From Roseateles toxinivorans (GTDB taxonomy: Bacteria; Pseudomonadota; Gammaproteobacteria; Burkholderiales; Burkholderiaceae_C): DNA of 64,000 nt. Location: assembly GCF_004362525.1 (NCBI RefSeq), contig NZ_SNXS01000003.1:1-64000 (forward strand), read 5' to 3'. Every line of letters begins with the position of its first letter. The first letter of the stretch is position 1. Positions 1 to 7,115 of this stretch are shown one piece after another. A program made the translations under genes and the position numbers. The notes under the pieces are model-generated. The model was not told where the DNA came from, searched no databases, and was given only the letters and a program-made list of their open reading frames with translations.

Positions 1-115
1 CAAACTCCTGCGCATCGCTTTCGCCGTCTGGACTTCAAAGAGCAGTTTTGATCCTCAACGCCTTCGCGGGGCTTGCGCTGCTCCATAGAATCTACCGAAC
101 ACCAGCCAGTCGCAA

Positions 116-1498
116 CTACTTCTTCTTTGGACGCTTCCAGCCGCTGATCGACACCTGCTTGCCCCGCGCCACCGTCAATTCGCCGGCCGGCGTGCTCTTG
201 CTGATCGTCGAGCCGCCACCTATGGTGCCGCCTTCGCCTATCGTCACCGGCGCGATCAGCACGCAGTTCGAGCCCACATGCACGTCGGCCTCGATCACCG
301 TGCGGTGCTTGTTGGCGCCGTCATAGTTGGCGGTGATGCTGCCGGCACCGTAGTTGACGCGCTCGCCCACCGTGGCGTCGCCCAGATAGGCCAGGTGATT
401 GGCCTTGGCGCCACGCGCCATCGTGGTGTTCTTGACCTCGACGAAGTTGCCGATGTGCACCTCGGGGCCTAGATCGGCGCCGGGGCGCAGCCGGGCGAAC
501 GGGCCGATCAGCGCGCCGGCGCCGACCTTCACGCCCAGCGCCTCGCCGTCGATGTGCGTGAACGGATGTATCACCGCGCCATCGGCGATCTGCGCATTGC
601 GTATCACGCAATGGGCGCCGATGCGCACCTCGTTGCCCAGCGAGACCTGGCCCTCGAACACGCAGCCGACGTCGATCTCGACATCGCTGCCGCAGCTCAG
701 CGTGCCACGCAGATCGAAGCGCGCCGGATCGGCCATGCGCACGCCGGATTCGAGCAGGGTCTCGGCCTGCTGGCGCTGGAAGCGGCGCTCCAGATCGGCC
801 AGTTGCAGCGGGCTGTTGACGCCCAGCACCTCGGTCTCGTTCGACGCGTGGCTGGCGACCACCGGCACGCCCTCGGCCACGGCCATGGCGACGATGTCGG
901 TCAGGTAGTACTCTTCCTGGGCGTTGTCATTCTTCAGCGCGGCCAGCCAGCGCTTGAGCAGCGCCGTCGGCGCGGCCATCATGCCGGTATAGCCCTCGCG
1001 GATCTCGCGCTGGCGCTCGGTGGCGTCCTTGTGCTCGACGATGCCCAGCACGTGGCCGCCGCGGGCGTCACCGCTGCGCAGGATGCGGCCGTAGCCGGTG
1101 GCGTCGGCCAGCTCGACGGTCAAGAGGGCGAGGTTCTTGCCGGCGCAGGCTTGCACCAGCTTCTCGGCGGTGGCGGTGCGTATCAGCGGCACATCGCCGT
1201 TCAGTATCAGGGCCGTGCCGCCTTCCAGCAGCTCGGGCACGGCCTGCTGCACCGCATGGCCGGTGCCCAGCTGGGGCATCTGGCGGACGAAGTGCAGGTC
1301 CGGGCCGGTGACGGCTGCTTCCACGGCCTCGGCACCATGGCCGGTGATGACGATCAGGCGCTGCGCGCCCAGGCCGCCGCAGGTGTTCAGCACGTGCTGC
1401 AGCAGCGATTGCCCGGCCAGCTTGTGCAGTACCTTGGGCAGGCTGGACTTCATGCGGGTACCTTTGCCCGCAGCCATGATGACGACGTTCAGAGCCAT
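116..1498 (-). CDS. glmU: Bifunctional UDP-N-acetylglucosamine pyrophosphorylase / glucosamine-1-phosphate N-acetyltransferase
   Basis: Makes UDP-GlcNAc in the cytoplasm for peptidoglycan and LPS: it acetylates glucosamine-1-phosphate, then uridylylates it. The 460-residue protein has the normal family length. The N-terminal nucleotidyltransferase shows MAAGKGTRM at residues 8-16, followed by SLPKVLHKLAG and NGDVPLI. The C-terminal half is a left-handed beta-helix with hexapeptide repeats, containing the acetyltransferase segments VEVKNTTMARGAKANHLAYLGD and VNYGAGSITANYDG (split here only for reading), and it ends in a basic tail. The ATG start opens directly into the conserved N-terminus. 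It is the last minus-strand gene of the left-hand group; glmS, a common neighbour, would lie outside the window. Family assignment is secure. Confidence 0.97.
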   Translation of the reverse strand: MALNVVIMAAGKGTRMKSSLPKVLHKLAGQSLLQHVLNTCGGLGAQRLIVITGHGAEAVEAAVTGPDLHFVRQMPQLGTGHAVQQAVPELLEGGTALILNGDVPLIRTATAEKLVQACAGKNLALLTVELADATGYGRILRSGDARGGHVLGIVEHKDATERQREIREGYTGMMAAPTALLKRWLAALKNDNAQEEYYLTDIVAMAVAEGVPVVASHASNETEVLGVNSPLQLADLERRFQRQQAETLLESGVRMADPARFDLRGTLSCGSDVEIDVGCVFEGQVSLGNEVRIGAHCVIRNAQIADGAVIHPFTHIDGEALGVKVGAGALIGPFARLRPGADLGPEVHIGNFVEVKNTTMARGAKANHLAYLGDATVGERVNYGAGSITANYDGANKHRTVIEADVHVGSNCVLIAPVTIGEGGTIGGGSTISKSTPAGELTVARGKQVSISGWKRPKKK

Positions 1499-1545
1499 GC
1501 TGACCTTTCTTGTTGAAGGTCAGATTATCGGGGCTGGCTGTGACA

Positions 1546-1568
1546 GGGCGCGCAGCCGCCGCGCGCCC
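1546..1568. other. GC-only hairpin between the DUF4136 gene and glmU
   Basis: GGGCGCGC and GCGCGCCC form a perfect 8-bp stem around a 7-nt loop in the 84-nt gap between two minus-strand genes. There is no T-tract on either side, so it is not a standard intrinsic terminator. It could be a processing or attenuation hairpin, or simply a GC-rich accident. Confidence 0.4.
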
Positions 1569-1582
1569 CGGATGCGACGCAA

Positions 1583-2188
1583 TTAACGCTGCAGGCTTAC
1601 GGCCACCTCGTGGGGCTCGGGGATGGTGCGCGGAAAGTCCTTGATGGCGGCCTCGAACATCGCACCCAGCAGAGCGTCGTCGCCGACGCTCAAACCATCC
1701 GAGTTGGCCCGCGTCTCATAGATTGCCTCGCCACTCTTGCGGTCACGCAACACCAGGGCCACCTCACGCTCGTAGCGGCGGTTGCCCAAGGCATTGTTGT
1801 AGGCATAGGGGCGGTGCAAGGGGCTGTGGCGCCAGAAGCTGGTGCGGTACTGCCACCAGAAGGGGTCCTCCCAGGGGCCGCGCTCCTGCAGGCTGACCCG
1901 GGCGCCGACCATGACCAGCACATCGGCGGTCTTGGTGTCGGTCGCCGGGCCGAAGCCTGCCTTCAGCAAGGCCGCCGTGGCCGCCGTTTCCAGCTGGGCC
2001 TGGCGGGCGTCATCCTTGCCCTGCGAGGGCAGGCGCTCGAAGGCGAAGCTGGCGGGCTTGCGCTCGGCCGGCCAGGCGCCGTAGCTGGACACCTCGGAGC
2101 GCACGGTGTACATGCCGGCGCAGCCACTGAGGCCCACCACCGCAGCCACCAGCAGACCATAGAGCGCGAATCGAGTCTTTTTCATCAT
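1583..2188 (-). CDS. DUF4136-family lipoprotein
   Basis: A 201-residue predicted lipoprotein. It has a basic N-terminus, a hydrophobic segment (about residues 8-18) and the lipobox LSGC at residues 20-23, so cleavage would leave a lipidated Cys exported to the periplasmic side of a membrane. The rest, with a YGAWP element, a segment on tracking differences (TKTADVLVMVGARVS) and a C-terminal stretch ending near AAIKDFP, fits the DUF4136 family, whose function is unknown. A strong ribosome site (AGGAGAGG) precedes the ATG. It lies between ttcA and glmU on the same strand, but the gaps (34 nt and 84 nt) do not prove an operon. No enzyme motif is visible. Confidence 0.85.
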   Translation of the reverse strand: MMKKTRFALYGLLVAAVVGLSGCAGMYTVRSEVSSYGAWPAERKPASFAFERLPSQGKDDARQAQLETAATAALLKAGFGPATDTKTADVLVMVGARVSLQERGPWEDPFWWQYRTSFWRHSPLHRPYAYNNALGNRRYEREVALVLRDRKSGEAIYETRANSDGLSVGDDALLGAMFEAAIKDFPRTIPEPHEVAVSLQR

Positions 2189-2222
2189 GCTGCCTCTCCT
2201 GTGAACGAGCCAGGCCTGATGC

Positions 2223-3155
2223 CTAGTTCTCTCGCCGCAGTTGTATCACCGACTGCGGCGCGGGCATGGCGCAGCCCTCGTCGTCTTCGTCGAAGGCGCG
2301 ATCCCCGTTGGGATCGGCCACGCCGGTGGCTTGGAGCGTGGTGAAGGGGAAGAGGTTCCGGTCCATCATGTGCGAGGGCACCAGCTTGCCCATTGCATTG
2401 AACATATTGTCGACCCGGCCCGGGTACTGACGTTCCCATTCGCGGATCATCTTCTTGACCTGCACGCGCTGCAGGTTCTCCTGGCTGCCGCACAGCGAGC
2501 AGGGGATGATGGGGAACTCGCGGTGCTGCGCCCAGCGCTCCAGATCGGTCTCGGCCACATAGGCCAGCGGGCGTATCACGATGTGCTCGCCATTGTCGCT
2601 CATCAGCTTGGGTGGCATGCCCTTCATGCGGCCCTGGAAGAACATGTTCAGCAGCAGGGTGACGACGATGTCGTCACGGTGGTGGCCCAGCGCGATCTTG
2701 GTCGCGCCCAGTTCGCCGGCCACGCGGTACAGGATCGCCCGGCGCAGCCGCGAGCACAGGCTGCACAGCGTCTTGCCCTCGGGGATCACGCGGGTCACCG
2801 TGCTGTAGGTGTCCTGCTCCTCAATGTGGAAGGCCACGCCGCGGGACTTCAGGTACTCGGGCAGCACATGCTCCGGGAAGCCGGGCTGCTTCTGATCCAG
2901 ATTGACGGCGATCAGCTCGAACTTGGCCGGCGAGCGTTCGCGCAGATTGATCAGGATGTCCAGCATCGCATAGCTGTCCTTGCCACCGGACATGCAGACC
3001 ATGACCTTGTCACCGGCCTCGATCATGTTGTAGTCGCCAATCGCCTGGCCGACCTGGCGGTGCAGGCGCTTGCTGAGCTTGTTGATCTCGAGCGCGGCTT
3101 TCTTGGCCTTGGTGGCTTCGTCGGCAACTGCAGGGTCTTGTTCGATCGCGATCAT
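2223..3155 (-). CDS. ttcA: tRNA 2-thiocytidine(32) synthetase TtcA
   Basis: Cytoplasmic ATP-dependent enzyme that thiolates C32 in certain tRNAs using an iron-sulfur cluster. The 310-residue protein carries the PP-loop [10 protein letters not shown] near residues 55-64. Two CxxC motifs follow (CSLCSRLR near residue 133 and CSLCGSQE near residue 225), which in this family supply the cluster ligands, and it has the [16 protein letters not shown] segment typical of TtcA. Its ATG overlaps the TGA stop of folB (ATGA), so the two are almost certainly co-transcribed and translationally coupled. Length and motifs match the family with no anomalies. Confidence 0.95.
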   Translation of the reverse strand: MIAIEQDPAVADEATKAKKAALEINKLSKRLHRQVGQAIGDYNMIEAGDKVMVCMSGGKDSYAMLDILINLRERSPAKFELIAVNLDQKQPGFPEHVLPEYLKSRGVAFHIEEQDTYSTVTRVIPEGKTLCSLCSRLRRAILYRVAGELGATKIALGHHRDDIVVTLLLNMFFQGRMKGMPPKLMSDNGEHIVIRPLAYVAETDLERWAQHREFPIIPCSLCGSQENLQRVQVKKMIREWERQYPGRVDNMFNAMGKLVPSHMMDRNLFPFTTLQATGVADPNGDRAFDEDDEGCAMPAPQSVIQLRREN

Positions 3156-3544
3156 GATTTCATTCCAAAAACTTCCACCCCAACCGCATCGCAGTCAGGG
3201 TACACATCCGGCTTTTCGGTCGACACCCGCGCCGCCTTGACGCGCGGATGGGCCAGCATCAGCGCCAGCACGTCGTCGCACAGGGTTTCCTGCAGATGCA
3301 CATGGCCCAGCTTGACCCGTTCGGCGATGGTGCGGCGCATGAAGTCATAGTCCACCACCTCGTCCAGCTCGTCGGCCTTCGGCGTTGACAGGGCCAGCGG
3401 GATGAACAGATCGACATTGATCAGCACGCGCTGCTCGCCCTTCTTCTCGAAGTCGTGCACGCCGATATTGATCCAGACCTCGTAGTCGCGCAGGAACAGC
3501 CGGCGGCAGTCCATCAGCGAGGGGTGGGAGAGGGGGCTGTGCAT
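3152..3544 (-). CDS. folB: Dihydroneopterin aldolase
   Basis: Folate pathway enzyme that converts 7,8-dihydroneopterin to 6-hydroxymethyl-dihydropterin and glycolaldehyde. The product is about 130 residues. It shows the family pattern [23 protein letters not shown] near the start, [11 protein letters not shown] in the middle (the FolB Tyr region) and [19 protein letters not shown] near the end. I chose the ATG at 3544 because a GGTGGAG ribosome site lies seven bases upstream; an earlier in-frame ATG at 3574 has no such site. It overlaps ttcA by four bases. The pteridine-reductase-like SDR upstream on the same strand fits a pterin/folate context. Confidence 0.93.
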   Translation of the reverse strand: MHSPLSHPSLMDCRRLFLRDYEVWINIGVHDFEKKGEQRVLINVDLFIPLALSTPKADELDEVVDYDFMRRTIAERVKLGHVHLQETLCDDVLALMLAHPRVKAARVSTEKPDVYPDCDAVGVEVFGMKS

Positions 3545-3591
3545 ATCTTTACTCCACCGCGCTTGGCGCGACATATGTGAACTTTAAGCGG

Positions 3592-3699
3592 CAGGGACGA
3601 GGGCGCGCCGGCCGCTGCGGGCTGAAGCCTTGTCCGGCCCTGAACAGGCCTGACTCCGGCTTCTTTATGCCCGCTGCGACCGGCACGCCCTCGCCCCTG
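3592..3699 (+). repeat. Palindromic element, copy 1 (108 nt)
   Basis: A 31-nt left arm (3592-3622) pairs with a 31-nt right arm (3669-3699) with four mismatches around a 46-nt centre, so the element can form a long cruciform or RNA hairpin. The centre carries a smaller inverted repeat (GAAGCC / GGCTTC). The reverse complement of copy 2 has the same length and layout, and its centre keeps blocks such as CCTGAAC, CTCC, GCTTC and TTATGCCC. The pairing was checked base by base by eye. It resembles a REP/MITE-like intergenic element; no transposase is nearby. Confidence 0.85.
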
Positions 3700-3756
3700 C
3701 TGGCACCGGCGTGCACGGCGCACCAAATTCTTGGTTGGCAGCCACCAGCGCATCCG

Positions 3757-3864
3757 CAGAGGGGTCGGGGGGCCGGACACAGCGGGCATAAGGAAGCTGG
3801 AGGCCGGTCCGTTCAGGAACGGCCCAAGCTTTCGCCCGTGGTGGCCGGCCCCCCGATCCCTCTG
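3757..3864 (-). repeat. Palindromic element, copy 2 (108 nt, inverted relative to copy 1)
   Basis: The arms 3757-3787 and 3834-3864 are 31 nt each and complementary except for about five positions; the centre is 46 nt. Arm and centre lengths are identical to copy 1. Read on the minus strand, the element aligns to copy 1 through its whole length, with about two thirds identity in the arms and clear conserved blocks in the centre. The two copies therefore form a head-to-head pair rather than a tandem repeat. Confidence 0.85.
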
Positions 3865-3925
3865 CCTCCCCGAAGCAGCGAGGCGCAATTCACCACCACC
3901 CAGTTGCCAGTCGAAAAGGTCCACA

Positions 3926-4711
3926 TCAGTCCTTTTGGGAACCAGGCGCCAGAAACATCACGTCGCGCGGTTGGGCGCTGAGGTGCTGGCCGCCATCGAC
4001 CAGCAGGGTGGTGCCGGTGATGGCCGGTGATTCGATCAGAAAGCGCACGGCGCGGGCGATGTCGTCCGGCGTCGAGGAGCGCTGCAGGGGTGTCAGCCGG
4101 TGCGCCGCCTGGAAGGCCGCGTCGTCCATGGGCCCGGAGGCCAGGGTCACGCCCGGCGCCACGCCGCAGACCCTCACGCTGGGCGCCAGCGCCTGGGCCA
4201 GCAGCGTGGTGGCGGCTTCCAGCGCGGCCTTGGACAGGGTGTAGGAGAGATAGTCCGGATTCGGGTTCCAGAGCTTCTGGTCCAGCAGGTTGACTACGCA
4301 GCCGCGGCGTTGTTCGGCGGTGACATCAGCCACCAGATGAGCATGCAGCGCGCGGGCCAGCAGCATGGCCGGGCCGGTGTTGGCGCGCCAGTGCCTGTCC
4401 ATCGCCGCGTAGCTGAAGCTGGCCAGATCGTCGTATTCGAACAGGCTGGCGTTGTTGACCACCGCATCGACCCGGCCGAAGTGCTGGATCACGGCCGGCA
4501 GCAGGGCCAGGGTGGCGGCCTCGTCGCCCAGATCGGCGGCAAAGGCCTGGGCGCGGGCGCCGAGCTGGCGCAATTCCTCGACGACGCTCAGCGCCTCGGT
4601 CTTCGAGCCGCGGTAGTGGACGGCGATGTCATGGCCATGCGCGGCCAGGTCGAGCGCAATGGCGCGACCCAGGCGTTTGGCACTGCCGGTGACGAGGGCA
4701 ACGGGACGCAA
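3926..4711 (-). CDS. SDR-family oxidoreductase, pteridine-reductase (FolM)-like
   Basis: A 261-residue short-chain dehydrogenase/reductase. It has the NAD(P)-binding TGSAKRLGRAIA motif at residues 8-19, where the Lys-Arg after TGSA is typical of NADPH-using pteridine reductases. VVNNAS lies near residue 85 and the catalytic YTLSK near residue 157. The usual Ser before the Tyr appears as NLLDQKLWNPN, a pattern seen in the FolM/PTR1 group. Its position two genes from folB, on the same strand, supports a dihydropterin or dihydrofolate reductase role. The start is a TTG that opens directly into the fold; no in-frame ATG lies upstream, and the ribosome site is weak. Substrate is inferred, not shown. 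Confidence 0.8.
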   Translation of the reverse strand: MRPVALVTGSAKRLGRAIALDLAAHGHDIAVHYRGSKTEALSVVEELRQLGARAQAFAADLGDEAATLALLPAVIQHFGRVDAVVNNASLFEYDDLASFSYAAMDRHWRANTGPAMLLARALHAHLVADVTAEQRRGCVVNLLDQKLWNPNPDYLSYTLSKAALEAATTLLAQALAPSVRVCGVAPGVTLASGPMDDAAFQAAHRLTPLQRSSTPDDIARAVRFLIESPAITGTTLLVDGGQHLSAQPRDVMFLAPGSQKD

Positions 4712-4782
4712 AATCTCTGGCCTTGCTGAGGGAAGTGGCGCCGTGAACGCACGGCGGAACAGGCCGAGAGTGTATCGGGAGC

Positions 4783-5787
4783 CTAGTTGGAGAGCCCGCG
4801 GACCCTTCCCAAAGCCTGCGCCGCCGCCGCCGTGCGCGTCTCCACGCCCAGCTTGGCGAACACATGCTCAAGGTGCTTTTTCACCGTCTGCGGGCTCATG
4901 CCCAGGATGGCGCCGATGTCGCGGTTGATCTTGCCCTTGACCACCCAGTACAGCACCTCGGCCTCGCGCAGGGTCAGGCGCAGGCCCTGGGAGATGCCGT
5001 CGATCAGCACCGCGTCGGACGACTCGCGCATCATCACCAGCCATTCGTCGTCGCCGGTCTGGCCGTGCAGGCTCAGCTCCAGCCGGCGGCCGCCCCGGGC
5101 GCTGATCATCGCGCCGGGCTGCGAGGACGCAATCGATTGGCGCAGCCAGCGCAGCACGCTGGGCGGCGTCACCATCTCGGGCACCTCGAAGTGGAAGTGC
5201 ATCAGCTGGCTGGCCAAGGGCGTGTGCCAGATGCGCGCGCCGTCGACCGAGCGCAGCACCAGCGAGGCATGGCCAAAGGCATCCAGCGCCTGGCGCGCCT
5301 GTCTTGCTTCTCTTCGGCCACGCACATGAACGGCCACCCGGGCCAGGACCTCGCGGGCACGCACCGGTTTGGGGATGGTGTCCACGCAGCCGGCCTCCAG
5401 CGCCGCCAGCACCTGTTCGCTATCGGGTTTGGGGCCCATCAGGATGCTCGGTACATGGGCAAGGCCGGGCATGGACAGCAGGCGGGTGATCTGGCCCATG
5501 CCCTCGTGAGCGCACAGCTCCTGGTCCAGCAGCACCAGGTCGGGGCACCAGCCTGGTGCAATCAACAGTGCGTGCGGCACGCTGCGCGCCACGGCCACGT
5601 TGTAGCCCGATTCTTCCAGCACGTCTTGCAGCACCTGCAGATTCGCCGCATGCTCGTCGACGATCAGGACGCAGGCGCTGTTGCCCGGGCTTTGCAAGGC
5701 CTCCGGAAATGCACCCTGTTGGGGCGCCGCCGCGGCTCTGCCGTCGGGCCAGGGCGCGGTGGGGGTGACGAACTCTGAGGTCTTCAT
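4783..5787 (-). CDS. LuxR/NarL-type response regulator with a degenerate receiver domain
   Basis: A 334-residue DNA-binding regulator. Residues about 38-150 form a receiver domain with an acidic pair D44-E45, the probable phosphoacceptor D88 (DLVLLD) and K140 (PKP). Where receivers normally carry the conserved Thr/Ser there is Gly118 (ILMGPK), so signalling may be atypical. A linker of about 120 residues precedes a LuxR helix-turn-helix at about 270-330 (LTLREAEVLYWVVKGK, SPQTVKKHLEHVFAKLGV). I chose the ATG at 5787: a longer frame to 5859 would begin upstream of the sigma-54 motif facing this gene. It diverges from the urease operon and may regulate it. No sensor kinase is adjacent. Confidence 0.85.
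   Translation of the reverse strand: MKTSEFVTPTAPWPDGRAAAAPQQGAFPEALQSPGNSACVLIVDEHAANLQVLQDVLEESGYNVAVARSVPHALLIAPGWCPDLVLLDQELCAHEGMGQITRLLSMPGLAHVPSILMGPKPDSEQVLAALEAGCVDTIPKPVRAREVLARVAVHVRGRREARQARQALDAFGHASLVLRSVDGARIWHTPLASQLMHFHFEVPEMVTPPSVLRWLRQSIASSQPGAMISARGGRRLELSLHGQTGDDEWLVMMRESSDAVLIDGISQGLRLTLREAEVLYWVVKGKINRDIGAILGMSPQTVKKHLEHVFAKLGVETRTAAAAQALGRVRGLSN
5710..5726. promoter_or_regulatory. Possible NtrC-type enhancer site
   Basis: TGCACC-CTGTT-GGGGCG matches 11 of 14 defined positions of the enteric NtrC consensus (TGCACY-A-N3-TGGTGCA), with a perfect left half. It lies within the 5' coding part of the response regulator gene, about 170-185 bases upstream of the expected ureA start point, a workable distance for a sigma-54 enhancer. 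The half-matched right side keeps this tentative. Confidence 0.35.
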
Positions 5788-5839
5788 TGTGTGGGGGGCG
5801 CCTTGAATCCAAGCCACAAAGCTTGTACCGCTGCAACAG

Positions 5840-5855
5840 TGCAGATTCCGTGCCA
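5840..5855 (-). promoter_or_regulatory. Sigma-54 promoter facing the response regulator gene
   Basis: On the minus strand the bases read TGGCACG-GAAT-CTGCA. GG and GC are ten bases apart, as sigma-54 requires, and the -24 element is identical to the consensus. The expected transcription start is near 5829, which gives a leader of about 42 bases to the ATG at 5787. It is the mirror image of the ureA promoter. Confidence 0.65.
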
Positions 5856-5885
5856 CCACCCGCCTCCTAGTGGCACGGAATCTGC
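5841..5885. repeat. Perfect 16-bp inverted repeat between the regulator and ureA
   Basis: GCAGATTCCGTGCCAC (5841-5856) and GTGGCACGGAATCTGC (5870-5885) are exact reverse complements around a 13-nt spacer. Each arm contains a full sigma-54 -24/-12 motif pointing outward, so the symmetry probably reflects two divergent promoters rather than a terminator (there is no T-tract). It could also bind a dimeric regulator. Confidence 0.9.
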
Positions 5886-5886
5886 T
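5871..5886 (+). promoter_or_regulatory. Sigma-54 promoter of the urease operon
   Basis: TGGCACG-GAAT-CTGCT: the -24 element matches the sigma-54 consensus at all seven positions, and GG and GC are ten bases apart. The expected start is near 5897, leaving a 5' leader of about 19 bases that contains the ribosome site AGGAG before the ureA ATG at 5916. Nitrogen-limited, NtrC-dependent transcription is the likely meaning. Confidence 0.75.
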
Positions 5887-5915
5887 GGCATTTCGGCATC
5901 AGGAGCACAAGACCC

Positions 5916-6218
<303 letters not shown>

Positions 6219-6234
6219 ACCCGAGGACCTGCGC

Positions 6235-6804
6235 ATGCGATATCCCATTCCGAAATCCCTTGCCGCCGCGATGCTGCTGCTGCCGGCCCTGGCCTTCGCC
6301 CATGCCGGCCATGCCGACTCCAGCTTGCTCGCAGGCTTGATGCACCCGTTCACCGGCCTCGACCACCTGCTGGCCATCGTCGGCGTGGGCCTGTGGGGCG
6401 CCAGGCACGGCGGCTCCTTCAGCCAGACGCTGCGGCTGCCGTTGTTGTTCATTGCCATGATGCTGCTGGGCGCGCTGGCGGCGCGGGCCGGTCTGCAACT
6501 GCTGGCGCTGGAGCCCCTGCTGGCCGTGTCGCTGCTGGGCATAGGCCTGGCGTTGTTCCTGCGACGGCGCAGCCCGGCCCTGCTGGCCGGTGGCCTGTGC
6601 GCGGCGGCCGGCTTACTGCACGGTGCCGCCCATGGTCAGGAATTGCAGGGCACCGGCGCGCTGGTGGGCATGTTGGTAGCCACCGCCGTCGGCCACGGCC
6701 TGGGCCTGCTACTCGGCCGCCGCCTGGGCGGACGTGGTGCCATGGTCTGGCGCCTGCTGGGCCTGGCTTTGGCAGGGGCAGGCACTGGCCTGTTGCTGAC
6801 ATGA
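6235..6804 (+). CDS. ureJ: HupE/UreJ-family nickel transport membrane protein
   Basis: A 189-residue inner-membrane protein. It has an N-terminal hydrophobic signal-like segment (residues 7-20), then HAGHADS and the family signature [20 protein letters not shown] at about residues 37-56, whose histidines and Asp are thought to bind Ni(II). About six membrane segments are visible. HupE/UreJ proteins import nickel or cobalt, and genes of this type often sit inside urease operons. It lies 16 bases after ureA and its TGA overlaps the ureB ATG (ATGA), so it belongs to the operon and probably supplies nickel for urease. Confidence 0.9.
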   Translation: MRYPIPKSLAAAMLLLPALAFAHAGHADSSLLAGLMHPFTGLDHLLAIVGVGLWGARHGGSFSQTLRLPLLFIAMMLLGALAARAGLQLLALEPLLAVSLLGIGLALFLRRRSPALLAGGLCAAAGLLHGAAHGQELQGTGALVGMLVATAVGHGLGLLLGRRLGGRGAMVWRLLGLALAGAGTGLLLT

Positions 6805-7115
6805 GCGGCGTGATCCCCGGCGAGCTGTTGATCGACGAGGGCGAGCACGAGCTGAACCCTGGCCGGCGCTGCATCAGCCTGCAGGTCTCGAACCGCGGCG
6901 ACCGGCCGATTCAGGTCGGTTCGCACTACCACTTTGCCGAGACCAATGGAGCGCTGGACTTCGACCGCACGGCCGCCCGCGGCATGCGGCTGAACATCAT
7001 CGCTGGCACGGCGGTGCGTTTCGAGCCGGGCCAGCAACGCAGTGTCGAGCTGGTCGACTTCGCCGGTGACCGCATCGTCCATGGCTTTCGCGGCCTGGTT
7101 CAAGGGAGTTTGTAA
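6801..7115 (+). CDS. ureB: Urease subunit beta
   Basis: A 104-residue structural subunit of urease. It starts [21 protein letters not shown] and carries the conserved [38 protein letters not shown] and GFRGLVQG segments. Length is normal. The ATG overlaps the ureJ stop by four bases, and the TAA stop shares its last base with the ureC ATG, so the three genes are translationally coupled. Confidence 0.97.
   Translation: MSGVIPGELLIDEGEHELNPGRRCISLQVSNRGDRPIQVGSHYHFAETNGALDFDRTAARGMRLNIIAGTAVRFEPGQQRSVELVDFAGDRIVHGFRGLVQGSL

Larger units (their letters stand above)
3545..3925. other. Gene-free spacer filled by two palindromic elements
   Basis: This 381-base gap between folB and the SDR gene has no convincing coding frame. 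Most of it is two 108-nt hairpin-forming elements in opposite orientation (3592-3699 and 3757-3864), separated by 57 bases. The folB ribosome site and start lie at the left edge; no clear promoter was recognised in the remainder. Confidence 0.85.

Noticed and set aside
1..115. Possible gene fragment left of glmU
   Set aside because: No coding frame with recognisable content; only 115 bases are visible.
5841..5885. Inverted repeat as a simple bidirectional terminator
   Set aside because: It lies between divergent genes, has no T run, and each arm matches a sigma-54 promoter.
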